64,000 nt of DNA. Source: an uncultured SAR86 cluster bacterium (GTDB taxonomy: Bacteria > Pseudomonadota > Gammaproteobacteria > Magnimaribacterales > D2472). The position numbers were made by a program, and so were the translations under genes. The stretch covers positions 1 through 64,000 of the forward strand of contig CACNRI010000004.1 in NCBI GenBank assembly GCA_902622845.1, written 5' to 3'. Numbering within the stretch: the first letter of the stretch is position 1; each line of letters begins with the position of its first letter. Below the pieces are notes generated by a model. That model was not told the origin of the DNA, made no database searches, and was given only the letters and a program-made list of their open reading frames with translations. Of the stretch, positions 38,690 through 46,670 are shown one piece after another.

Positions 38690-40299
38690 TTATTGAAATA
38701 TCCCATATAGCTAAAGACATCATTTGAGATTTTTTTAAAAAGTGGAGCTGCGACAGATCCTCCAGAATATTTTTGCGATCCTAAGCCATCAATGTTTACA
38801 AAGATAGTCAACTCATTTGAAGGATTAGGCCCAATTCCAATAAAAGAGGCTGTATATGTTGAACTTTTATAGTTTCCATCTCTTAGTTTTTCTGTTGTTC
38901 CTGTTTTACCGCTCACATCAAAGTTTTCTAACTTTGCAAGAGCTCCTGTTCCATCTTCGACAACTGTTCTCATTGAAAATAAAATATCATTAGCAGTTGA
39001 TTCGCTAATAATTTGTTCTGAGAAAATTTCAGATTCATTATTTTTAATGATCTTAAAATCATAATAGGTGCCCTTATTGGCGAAGATTGCATAAGCTTGT
39101 GAAATTTGGAAAGGTGTTGCAGTTAGTCCATAACCATATCCAAGTGTAGCTATTTCAATATCAGAAATTTCATCTCTAGAATTAATCTCACCAAATGATG
39201 TAGAAGGAAAATTAATATTTATAGGTTTTGAAAATCCAAATTTTTTATAGTTATCAACTAGTCTTTCTGCTCCTAGAAGAAATGAAATCTGAGTTGCGCC
39301 AACTTGGCTAGACTCCTTAATAATCTCAAATGCTTTAAGTTGCCCATATTTCTTTCTGTCATTAATAATGCTTCCATCAACTTCGATTTTTATTGGTAGC
39401 TCTAATTCTGTATCAATATCAATAAGATTGTTTTCAATAGCTCCGGCAAGAGCTAATGGCTTAACGATTGATCCCGGCTCATAGCTTTCAAGAAAAGCTC
39501 TATTTTTTTTTATGCTTCTCATTGGATTATTTGGGTTGTAAGAAGGATAACTAGCCAGAGCAAGAACTTCTTTAGCTGAATTATCTAAAATAATAACTGT
39601 CCCGCCAGTACCAGCATTATTTTTAATGGCTTCAACGAGATACTTATATGCAATATATTGAATATTACTATCAATAGTGAGATGAATATCTTTTGAGTTT
39701 TCACCAAATTCTACAACTTCAAGCCTTTGTATTGTGTTTCTCGCACCATCTTTCAAGACTTTCTCTCTAAGAGGCTTTCCAGTTAAAATTGAGTTATAAC
39801 TTTTTTCTAGGCCCTCTAAACCATATCCATCCCTTCCAGAAAAACCAACCAATGGAGCAACCTGCTCTCCAAGAGGATAATGACGTTTATAAGTCTTCTC
39901 TAACTCCAACCTATCTATTTTTAGAGATCTAATTTTTCGCATTTCCTCAAAAGATAATGAGTTCTTTATTAATGATTTTTTATTGAAAGGTTTGTATTTT
40001 AAATCTCTGAGTTGAAGAGTATTTTTAATTTTTAGGAAATCATCTTCGCTAAGCCCGCTCAGTGCAAATAAATCAAAACCTGTAATACTTATTGCAAGAG
40101 GAATGCCATTTTTATCATAAATAGATCCACGCTTAAATTTTATTACTCTTTCTGAAGTGTTTTGATTATTCCCTTTTTGTAGAAGAAAATTGCCCTCCTC
40201 AACTTGAACATATATCATTCTAGAAATAATTGCTGCTATTGATAAGAAAAGAAATAAAAAAATTAAAAATAATCTCCAATTTTTATAATAAATCTTCAT
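38686..40299 (-). CDS. ftsI: Peptidoglycan transpeptidase FtsI (PBP3)
   Basis: FtsI is the septal class B penicillin-binding protein. A single N-terminal membrane helix (LFLIFLFLFLSIAAIISRMIY) is followed by the pedestal domain and the transpeptidase domain. The catalytic serine is in SYEPGSIVKP (S277-x-x-K280), and the KTG motif is in VSGKTGTTEKLRDG. The SxN motif reads SSQ (residues 330-332, ESSQVGATQIS) instead of the common SSN. Length is 537 residues. It overlaps ftsL and murE by 4 nt each. Confidence 0.96.
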   Translation of the reverse strand: MKIYYKNWRLFLIFLFLFLSIAAIISRMIYVQVEEGNFLLQKGNNQNTSERVIKFKRGSIYDKNGIPLAISITGFDLFALSGLSEDDFLKIKNTLQLRDLKYKPFNKKSLIKNSLSFEEMRKIRSLKIDRLELEKTYKRHYPLGEQVAPLVGFSGRDGYGLEGLEKSYNSILTGKPLREKVLKDGARNTIQRLEVVEFGENSKDIHLTIDSNIQYIAYKYLVEAIKNNAGTGGTVIILDNSAKEVLALASYPSYNPNNPMRSIKKNRAFLESYEPGSIVKPLALAGAIENNLIDIDTELELPIKIEVDGSIINDRKKYGQLKAFEIIKESSQVGATQISFLLGAERLVDNYKKFGFSKPININFPSTSFGEINSRDEISDIEIATLGYGYGLTATPFQISQAYAIFANKGTYYDFKIIKNNESEIFSEQIISESTANDILFSMRTVVEDGTGALAKLENFDVSGKTGTTEKLRDGNYKSSTYTASFIGIGPNPSNELTIFVNIDGLGSQKYSGGSVAAPLFKKISNDVFSYMGYFNK

Positions 40300-40556
40300 T
40301 TAATTTTCTTTGGTCTGACTTTTACCATTCCAAGATCTTCTCTGGCCCTCTGCTCAATTCTAGCCGGAGAGTTAAGAAAGAATTCTTCTGTTAAGAGCTG
40401 ATAATAAAGATTTTCCAATTCTTCATTTTGAATAGTTAGCATTTCTTGTGACTTAAAGCCTGATCTTATTTCCCATCTAACATCAACGACTACGAAAGAT
40501 AAGTAAGTAATTATTACTAGCTGTAAAAATATTATTGGTAGATAAAAATTTTTCAT
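40296..40556 (-). CDS. ftsL: Cell division protein FtsL
   Basis: FtsL pairs with FtsB and FtsQ in the divisome. The 86-residue protein has one membrane helix (YLPIIFLQLVIITYLSFVVV) and then a short coiled coil ending in RIEQRAREDLGMVKVRPKK, the conserved C-terminal block. It lies between rsmH and ftsI with overlaps of 1 and 4 nt. Position and topology support the call more than sequence identity. Confidence 0.9.
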   Translation of the reverse strand: MKNFYLPIIFLQLVIITYLSFVVVDVRWEIRSGFKSQEMLTIQNEELENLYYQLLTEEFFLNSPARIEQRAREDLGMVKVRPKKIK

Positions 40557-41452
40557 TATATCTTTTCAAAAACTCTCATAATTGCACTTCGTGACCTCAT
40601 GTTTTTTTGAATCTCAGAAGCACTTGGCTTAATTTTTTTAGCAACTACTTTAAATTCTTGAATAACTTCATTATTTATTGGAATCTCTTTTGGATAACTT
40701 ATCTTTTTTGGAGCAAAAGATTGCTTAACTGATCTATCTTCGAGGGAGTGGAAAGAAATGCAAACTATTCTTCCTCCAGTTTTGAGCAAATCTTTTGATT
40801 TATTTAATCCAATGTTTAGATTATTTATCTCATCATTTAAATAAATTCTTAGAGCTTGAAAAGTTTTCGTTGCGGGATGTGTTTTATTGGGTAACCTTGT
40901 TTTTGATTTTTTAATTACTTCAGCCAAATCAATAGTATTTAAAATCCTGCCGTCCTTGTAAGAATTAATAATTGCTAGTGAAATCTTTCTAGACTCTCTC
41001 TCATCACCGTATCGATAAATAATATTTGCTAAAGTCTCTGGGTCAACAGTTTGAAGTAAATCCTCAAGTTTTTTGCTTTGCCTTAGATCGATTCGCATAT
41101 CGAGTGGCCCAGCCTTACTAAAACTAAAGCCTCTTGATGGATCATCATAATGAGTAGAACAAAGACCAAAGTCAAATAATATACCGTCGGCTTGTTTTGC
41201 TAAATTTATTGAGTCTAAATCTTCAAAGCCGGCATGTTTAATTGAAAAATTTTTGTCTTTGAAATTTTCTTTTGCAAATCTAATTGCTTCAATATCTTTA
41301 TCTAAAGCCAGAAGAGCCCCATCTTTTGATATTGAATCTAATATCTTCCTTGAATGGCCACCTCTACCAAAGGTTGCATCAATATATTTGCCAGAAAGAT
41401 TAGTAATTAAAAAATCAATCGATTCTTCCAGCAATACTGGAGAATGAAGCAT
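40556..41452 (-). CDS. rsmH: 16S rRNA (cytosine-1402-N4)-methyltransferase RsmH
   Basis: RsmH methylates C1402 of 16S rRNA and works on the same nucleotide as RsmI, also encoded here. Typical motifs are HSPVLLEESIDFL, YIDATFGRGGHSRKIL, DFGLCSTHYDDPSRGFSFSKAGPLDMRID and VCISFHSLEDRSVKQSF. Length (298 residues) is normal. It normally follows mraZ, but ftsZ intervenes here with a 3-nt gap to rsmH. Confidence 0.97.
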   Translation of the reverse strand: MLHSPVLLEESIDFLITNLSGKYIDATFGRGGHSRKILDSISKDGALLALDKDIEAIRFAKENFKDKNFSIKHAGFEDLDSINLAKQADGILFDFGLCSTHYDDPSRGFSFSKAGPLDMRIDLRQSKKLEDLLQTVDPETLANIIYRYGDERESRKISLAIINSYKDGRILNTIDLAEVIKKSKTRLPNKTHPATKTFQALRIYLNDEINNLNIGLNKSKDLLKTGGRIVCISFHSLEDRSVKQSFAPKKISYPKEIPINNEVIQEFKVVAKKIKPSASEIQKNMRSRSAIMRVFEKI

Positions 41453-41455
41453 CTC

Positions 41456-42574
41456 TTAATCTACTTGCTTTCTCATAAAAGTTGGCACATCGAGGAAATC
41501 AATTGCCTCTGCAGACGATGCACCAACTTGTTGAACTTCTTTAGTTGTGAGATCTTTATCCAACCCAACCGGTGAAAGCTTAATAGATGCTTTAGGTTTA
41601 TCTATAGAAAGCTTAGGAGATTTCTGATTTACCCCTGTTGCAACAATCGTAACCATAAGTTCATCTTTTAGAGATGGATCAATTACAAGTCCGTATATGC
41701 ATGTCGCATCATCAGCTGTAAACTCCTCAACAACCTCACTTACCTCAGTAAAATCTCCCATTGTTGGATCTTTTGCAGAAATATTTACTAAAACCCCTCT
41801 TGCATCCTTTAGATTAATATCTTCAAGAAGTTCACTTCCAACAGCTAATTCTGCTGCATCTCTTCCACGGTCTTTTGTATTAGATTTTCCAGTACCCATC
41901 ATTGCAATGCCCTTTTCTGACATAACAGTTTTAACATCAGCATAGTCCACGTTTATGAGACCTGGCTTCATAATAATGTCTGAGATCCCTTGGACAGCTC
42001 CCTTTAAAACATCATCTGCCTGCGCAAAAGCTTCAGGAATTGGTGTATTTGCTCCAAGAACGTCTATTAACTTCTGATTTGGTATTGTTATTAAGCTATC
42101 AACTTCTTCAACGAGAGCAGCAAGGCCTTTTTCAGCCGAACTCATTCTTGGCTTACCTTCAAACTTAAATGGTTTGGTAACAACAGCAACTGTTAAAGCA
42201 CCTAGTTCTTTTGCAATCGATGCAACTACTGGTGCAGCTCCTGTTCCAGTTCCACCACCCATGCCAGCAGTTATAAAAACCATATCTGAACCATGAAGTA
42301 ATTGTTCAATTGCTTCCCTGTCTCTCTCTGCAGCTTGTTTACCAACTTCAGGATTTGCTCCAGCTCCTAGACCTTTTGTCATGCCGCCTCCAAGCTTTAA
42401 AATAGTGGCGCCCTTAGCATTTTCCAAGGCTTGCGAATCAGTATTAGCGCATATAAATTCGACACCTTGTATCTTGTGATTCATCATATGGATCACTGCA
42501 TTGCCTCCGGCACCACCCACCCCAATAACTTTTATTTTTGCTTGATCAATATCATCTACAACTTCCCAATTCAT
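41456..42574 (-). CDS. ftsZ: Cell division protein FtsZ, relocated to the head of the dcw cluster
   Basis: FtsZ is the tubulin-like GTPase that forms the division ring. GTP-binding motifs are VIGVGGAGGNAVIHMM and GGGTGTGAAPVVASIAKE. The T7 loop is NVDYADVKTVM. The conserved C-terminal peptide FLDVPTFMRKQ would bind FtsA. I start at ATG 42574 (MNWEVVDD), preceded by GGGGAG; the ORF track adds 38 residues that overlap mraZ. The 372-residue length is normal. It stands between mraZ and rsmH instead of after ftsA. Confidence 0.97.
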   Translation of the reverse strand: MNWEVVDDIDQAKIKVIGVGGAGGNAVIHMMNHKIQGVEFICANTDSQALENAKGATILKLGGGMTKGLGAGANPEVGKQAAERDREAIEQLLHGSDMVFITAGMGGGTGTGAAPVVASIAKELGALTVAVVTKPFKFEGKPRMSSAEKGLAALVEEVDSLITIPNQKLIDVLGANTPIPEAFAQADDVLKGAVQGISDIIMKPGLINVDYADVKTVMSEKGIAMMGTGKSNTKDRGRDAAELAVGSELLEDINLKDARGVLVNISAKDPTMGDFTEVSEVVEEFTADDATCIYGLVIDPSLKDELMVTIVATGVNQKSPKLSIDKPKASIKLSPVGLDKDLTTKEVQQVGASSAEAIDFLDVPTFMRKQVD

Positions 42575-42585
42575 TTTATCTCCCC

Positions 42586-43056
42586 TTAAAAACTCATATC
42601 CTTTATGGATTCTGGAAGAACAATATCTAGGATCTCTGTTGCAAGACTTCCCCCAGTTTGTCTTTGCTCCCAATTTTCTTGATTCCAAATTTCAAATTTA
42701 TTCCCCATTCCTATTAAACATATTCTGTTTGCGTCCTCTATTTGTGCATATTTTTTAAGATCAGCTGAAATTAAAACTTGCATTCTCCCATTTGGCTCAA
42801 AATCGCAAACGCTGGCATTACCTAAAATTGTCCATTGAAGATTTCTTACTATTGGATCCAGGCCCTGAAGAGAAGAAAGCTTTTTAGAAATTTGATTCCA
42901 CTCACTCCCTAAGTAGACTTTGAGTGATGGATATTGAGGATCTTTGGTAATTACAATCTGATTTTCGTTTGAATTAATAAAAGCATCTCTATATTTAGCA
43001 GGAAATGAGAATCTACTTTTTTTATCAATAGAAATATTATTAAAGCCGAACATCAT
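42586..43056 (-). CDS. mraZ: Transcriptional regulator MraZ
   Basis: MraZ is an AbrB-fold protein that represses the dcw promoter in E. coli. The two AbrB-like halves are visible (NISIDKKSRFSFPAKYRDAF and CDFEPNGRMQVLISADLKKYA). Length is 156 residues. Two adjacent ATGs (43056, 43053) are possible starts. It is the first gene of the cluster and lies directly downstream of rnpB, separated by a repeat array that may be its own operator. Confidence 0.93.
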   Translation of the reverse strand: MMFGFNNISIDKKSRFSFPAKYRDAFINSNENQIVITKDPQYPSLKVYLGSEWNQISKKLSSLQGLDPIVRNLQWTILGNASVCDFEPNGRMQVLISADLKKYAQIEDANRICLIGMGNKFEIWNQENWEQRQTGGSLATEILDIVLPESIKDMSF

Positions 43057-43073
43057 TACATATTATAAAGTAT

Positions 43074-43116
43074 TTACACACTTTACAATACTTTTTACGC
43101 ACTTTTTAACACTTTT
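43074..43116 (-). promoter_or_regulatory. Putative MraZ operator: four short direct repeats upstream of mraZ
   Basis: Reading the minus strand, four AAAGT-anchored units (AAAGTGTT, AAAGTGCG, AAAGTATT, AAAGTGTG) recur with periods of 10, 11 and 10 bp, ending about 20 nt before the mraZ start. MraZ operators in other bacteria are three or four GTG-containing repeats with a 10-bp period before mraZ. The motif here is degenerate, so the assignment rests on location and spacing. Confidence 0.5.
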
Positions 43117-43128
43117 CTTGCAAGAATT

Positions 43129-43452
43129 GAGTTGGTCTATAAGCCGGATTCTGTTAAAGATGATCATCTATCTCGATATTATGTTGCCATAATACTCTAG
43201 CGACCTACCCAAGCTCAGAATGAGCATTCCTATTGAGCTTCTATTTGGTCTTGCTTCAAGCGGGGTTTGCACTGCCATAGAATGTTACCATTCATGCGGT
43301 GAGCTCTTACCTCACCTTTTCACCCTTACCCTTAGGCGGTATATTTTCTGCTGCACTTTCCGTAAACTCACGTCTCCCAGGAGTTACCTGGCGCCTTGCT
43401 CATGAAGTCCGGACTTTCCTCTGGAATTTCCAGCGATCATCCGACCAACTCG
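43129..43452 (-). ncRNA. rnpB: RNase P RNA (rnpB), type A
   Basis: The minus strand from about 43452 begins GAGTTGGTCGGATGATCGC and contains the conserved P4 and core blocks GAGGAAAGTCCGGACTTCAT, AACGGTAA-like and GGGTGAAAAGGTGAGGTAAGAGCTCACCGC. It also has GCAAACCCC, AGGTCGCTAGAG and the closing GAATCCGGCTTATAGACCAACTC, which pairs with the 5' end. This is the catalytic RNA for tRNA 5' maturation, about 323 nt, somewhat shorter than the E. coli molecule. The order rsmI-rnpB-mraZ is the same as in pseudomonads. It fills the only gap over 300 nt without a protein gene. Confidence 0.95.
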
Positions 43453-43457
43453 GTTAC

Positions 43458-43485
43458 ATTTTATTTAAAAAAATTTTTTCTTCAA
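43458..43485 (-). promoter_or_regulatory. rnpB promoter
   Basis: On the minus strand TTGAAG (43485-43480) and TAAAAT (43463-43458) are spaced by 16 nt. The -10 ends 6 nt before the first G of the RNase P RNA. The element fits neatly in the 36-nt gap between the rsmI stop and rnpB. Confidence 0.7.
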
Positions 43486-43487
43486 CT

Positions 43488-44297
43488 TTATTTAGTTAGC
43501 CACTTATATAGATCTCTTTTATTTTGTTTAGTAATTAAACTTAAAAGTTTTGCAGCCTCACTTGGGGACATATTCTTTAGAGCTACGTCTTTAATTTCAT
43601 TGTTAAAGTTTATTGAAGATTCTGACAAATTTTGATTTCCTTCAATTAGAAGACATATCTCACCTTTAATGTCTCTTGCTGACATGTGCGTGTGGATCTC
43701 AGAAATCGTTCCTCTTATTACCTCCTCATATTTTTTTGTCATTTCTCTGCATACAACAGCTCGCCTTGTTGATGGAAAAATCTCATTCATCATTGAAAGT
43801 GTTTCAACTAATCTTTTCGGTGACTCAAAAAAAACTAATGTTGCATCATTGTTTAAATTATTTTCAAAGACTTTTTTCCTTTCTGGATTTTTTTTTGGTA
43901 AAAATCCTAAAAACATAAATTTATTAGTCGGGAGCCCAGATAATAGCATTGAGTTTATTACAGCTGAGGGTCCAGGAATTACTGAATACTCAATATTTTC
44001 TCTGATGCATTCATTGACTAATATATATCCTGGATCAGATATCAGGGGAGCTCCAGCATCTGAAATTAAAGATATTTGTTTTCCTGCTTTAGCCTCTTCA
44101 ATTATTTTTTTTGTTTTACTTCTCTCATTATGATCATTATAAGAAAAGCTTTTTTTATTAATTTTATACTTATAAAATATTTTCTGAGCTTTGCGAGTAT
44201 CTTCTGCATATATAAGATCACTGCTATTAAGTATTTCTATTGACCTTAAAGAAATATCATTTAAATTACCTATTGGTGTGCAAATTAAATAAATCAT
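43488..44297 (-). CDS. rsmI: 16S rRNA (cytidine-1402-2'-O)-methyltransferase RsmI
   Basis: RsmI adds the 2'-O-methyl group at C1402 of 16S rRNA, complementing RsmH. Tetrapyrrole-methylase-fold motifs are IYLICTPIGNLNDISLRSIEIL, YAEDTRKAQKI, LISDAGAPLISDPGYILV and VIPGPSAVINSMLLSGL. Length is 269 residues. It is divergent from the LpoA-like gene with only 2 nt between start codons. TATAAT at 44311-44306 on the minus strand stands 8 nt before the ATG, suggesting a nearly leaderless transcript. Confidence 0.96.
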   Translation of the reverse strand: MIYLICTPIGNLNDISLRSIEILNSSDLIYAEDTRKAQKIFYKYKINKKSFSYNDHNERSKTKKIIEEAKAGKQISLISDAGAPLISDPGYILVNECIRENIEYSVIPGPSAVINSMLLSGLPTNKFMFLGFLPKKNPERKKVFENNLNNDATLVFFESPKRLVETLSMMNEIFPSTRRAVVCREMTKKYEEVIRGTISEIHTHMSARDIKGEICLLIEGNQNLSESSINFNNEIKDVALKNMSPSEAAKLLSLITKQNKRDLYKWLTK

Positions 44298-44299
44298 AA

Positions 44300-45268
44300 G
44301 TGAAAATTATAAATCTCAACAATATACTAATTATAAGCTTTATTTGCTTTTTTTTTCTTAGTTGCTCCTCAGTCCAATTAATAGATATCTCTGAGGATGA
44401 TCAGCTTGATGATCTTCTTAATGATATTGGGCAAGTAGAATTAAGTATTAACACTAATGAAGAAGTAAAGCAGCTTATTTTTAAATCAATGGTTTATCTT
44501 GATTCAGATATAAGAATAAATTTTGTTGATAAAATTGATAATGAAGTTCTTCTGATATCAAGTAATTTTCTTAACCAAAATTTTACATATTTCTGCAAAA
44601 GTGCAAACGATTATCTTGAAGAAGTTACAGAGAAATATTTATTCAATTTTAAGAAAAATGATGAGGTTTTCGTATTTTATAGTGAAAGATACAAATCTCA
44701 GGCAGAGATTGTAAAAAATAGTTATCCTGGAGTAAGAATCTTTAGCTTGGAAGGTGATTATGATGATTTAGTTAAAACGGTCTTTGAATTATCAGGTAGT
44801 AATAATAGAGGAGATTTAATAAACAGATTGATTCAAGAGGAGGAAGTAAATTTTATACCAAGACCTAGAAAAGATTTTGAAAAGATATATATTATTGCCG
44901 ACTATGATCAATCTAAAAACTTTATCCCTTCTTTGAGATTTAACTATATTTTAGATAAAGAAATATATGTTTCTTCGCAATCAATAACAGGCCTCGAAGA
45001 TAGAAAAAAATTATTAGACTTTTCTAATGTTATTCTCACAGTTCCAAACTCATTTTTGCAAGAAGATAACTTTGAAAACCTTAATGAGCTCTCAAAGTTA
45101 TCTTTTTTACAAGACTTAGTTCTTATTTCTGCAATCAAAAAAAATGATGGAATTTCTCAAACAATTGCTGGACGGTTTGCAAATATTCGCCTTTCCCAAA
45201 ATACTTGCTCTGATATTCAAGCAAATCTAGTTCAAATTAATAATCTAGGAGGATTTACTCAGCTCTGA
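44300..45268 (+). CDS. LpoA-like lipoprotein (penicillin-binding protein activator), short form
   Basis: LpoA is an outer-membrane lipoprotein that activates PBP1A. Here a GTG start gives a signal peptide ending FFFLSC, a lipobox-like site. The C-terminal part (NFIPRPRKDFEKIYIIADYDQSKNFIPSLRFNYILDKEIYV) resembles the LpoA C-terminal domain that meets PBP1A. The family next to rsmI is normally about 600-680 residues; this one has 322, so the N-terminal TPR-like domain is mostly missing. Location next to rsmI supports the call. It converges on sspA with a 14-nt overlap. Confidence 0.7.
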   Translation: MKIINLNNILIISFICFFFLSCSSVQLIDISEDDQLDDLLNDIGQVELSINTNEEVKQLIFKSMVYLDSDIRINFVDKIDNEVLLISSNFLNQNFTYFCKSANDYLEEVTEKYLFNFKKNDEVFVFYSERYKSQAEIVKNSYPGVRIFSLEGDYDDLVKTVFELSGSNNRGDLINRLIQEEEVNFIPRPRKDFEKIYIIADYDQSKNFIPSLRFNYILDKEIYVSSQSITGLEDRKKLLDFSNVILTVPNSFLQEDNFENLNELSKLSFLQDLVLISAIKKNDGISQTIAGRFANIRLSQNTCSDIQANLVQINNLGGFTQL

Positions 45269-45866
45269 GGTCCTTTTCGATTGTTGTCAAACTATCCATA
45301 AAGCAAGGCCTATCAAAAATCTTATTTTGATAATCCAAAAGGGGTTTTAGCTGCTTGTTATAAGGAAGATTAATACCCATAGTTGATAATCTCCACATAA
45401 TTGGAGCAAGGTAACAATCCACAAGAGTGAAATCCTCATTCATAAAAAAAGGAAATTCTCTGAAAATTGGTGAAATAGTTGCAAGTTCTTGAATGAGTTC
45501 TTCTTTAGTCTTTTTCTCATTTGCTTTTTTAAGATTACCTGAAATTATTGCATCTACTAATGGACACCATTCTCTGTCTATTCTAAGCATTAACTCTCTG
45601 CAGTTAGCTCTTGCAACAGGGTAGACTGGTAATAATGGAGGATGAGGAAATCTTTCATCAAGATATTCCATCATTACTGCCGTATCATATAGCGCTAAGT
45701 CTCTGTCAACAAGAATTGGTAGTTTATGATAAGGACTTAAAGAAAGAATATCATCTGGAGCTTCTTCAATATCGAATTCCCTAATTTCACAAGCTATATC
45801 TTTCTCAGCAAGAACTATCCTAACTCTATGACTGTAGTGATTATCTCTATCGGAATATAAAATCAT
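45255..45866 (-). CDS. sspA: Stringent starvation protein A
   Basis: SspA is a glutathione-transferase-fold protein that binds RNA polymerase in stress. The N-terminal thioredoxin-like part is MILYSDRDNHYSHRVRIVLAEKDIACEIREFD. The rest shows LPILVDRDLALYDTAVMMEYLDERFPHPPLLP, typical of the family. Length (203 residues) is normal. It follows petC as in pseudomonads; sspB, which normally follows, is absent. Confidence 0.93.
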   Translation of the reverse strand: MILYSDRDNHYSHRVRIVLAEKDIACEIREFDIEEAPDDILSLSPYHKLPILVDRDLALYDTAVMMEYLDERFPHPPLLPVYPVARANCRELMLRIDREWCPLVDAIISGNLKKANEKKTKEELIQELATISPIFREFPFFMNEDFTLVDCYLAPIMWRLSTMGINLPYNKQLKPLLDYQNKIFDRPCFMDSLTTIEKDLRAE

Positions 45867-45878
45867 GTTAATGCTCTC

Positions 45879-46670
45879 CTAGTGGTAGTCTTTTTGATAT
45901 TCTCTATAGAGAAGCGCAGAAAGAAATGTAAATATTATAAAGAATATTATCGCATATACTCCCATTCTTTCCCTTTCCGCCCTACTGGGTTCACCCACAT
46001 AAGTCAAAAAATTTGTGAGATCATATATAAATTCATCAAACTCTTCAACATTTAATAAGCCTGAACCATCTTGATGCTTCAAATATCCACATTTCTCTTT
46101 AGTAATAGTGTTACCAAACTCGTCTCTTTTTTCACCGCCATTTTTAGCTAAGACAGGAACTTCCTTACAACCAAGCTTTTGATTTCCTTGAATTGGCGCC
46201 AATATATTGGGCATATTTACGCCTGGATAAACTAAATTATTAGATCCATATGTTGTTGAAGAATCATCATAAAAAGCTCTTAAATAAGTATAAACCCAGC
46301 TAGAAGTTCTTTTTCTTGCGACCAATGTTAAGTCGGGAGGAGCATTATCTATTTCTAATTCATGAATTGGTGCAACCATTAAATCATATGGTCCTGCATC
46401 CTTATCTGGGACGAGATATTCAAAGAAAATGTCTTCAGGTATTTGGAGATCATTAGCAACTCTTCCCCATCTAGAGTATTTAAGCGAATGACAGCTATAG
46501 CAGTATTTCATAAAGGTTCCTACTCCTCTCTGAAGCGAAGCCATATTATTTAAATCTGGTTTGAACTGATCACAATTTCCGTAGTCTTTGCAAGGTCCTC
46601 CCTCAGCTGAATCCACAAGTGGAACTAATAAGAAGGAAAAAAAGCTAATTATTAATAATGGTTTAATCAC
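45879..46670 (-). CDS. petC: Ubiquinol-cytochrome c reductase cytochrome c1 subunit
   Basis: Cytochrome c1 passes electrons from the Rieske protein to cytochrome c. The haem-binding motif C57-YS-C60-H61 is in KYCYSCHSLKYSRWGR. A signal peptide (LLIISFFSFLLVPLVDSA) and a C-terminal anchor helix (GVYAIIFFIIFTFLSALLYREY) place it in the membrane facing the periplasm. Length is 263 residues. It overlaps petB by 4 nt. Confidence 0.96.
   Translation of the reverse strand: MIKPLLIISFFSFLLVPLVDSAEGGPCKDYGNCDQFKPDLNNMASLQRGVGTFMKYCYSCHSLKYSRWGRVANDLQIPEDIFFEYLVPDKDAGPYDLMVAPIHELEIDNAPPDLTLVARKRTSSWVYTYLRAFYDDSSTTYGSNNLVYPGVNMPNILAPIQGNQKLGCKEVPVLAKNGGEKRDEFGNTITKEKCGYLKHQDGSGLLNVEEFDEFIYDLTNFLTYVGEPSRAERERMGVYAIIFFIIFTFLSALLYREYQKDYH

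Noticed and set aside
42575-42688. 38-residue N-terminal extension of FtsZ in the ORF track
   Set aside because: It reads over the end of mraZ in another frame. The strong GGGGAG site and the conserved MNWEVVDD start favour ATG 42574.
43116-43127. Palindrome TTCTTGCAAGAA as an rnpB terminator
   Set aside because: The stem would be only 4 bp with no T-run after it, so it is not a credible intrinsic terminator; a protein-binding site is more likely.
43220-43499. Plus-strand ORFs of 61 and 66 residues
   Set aside because: They lie antisense to the RNase P RNA gene and its promoter, whose structure explains the sequence.
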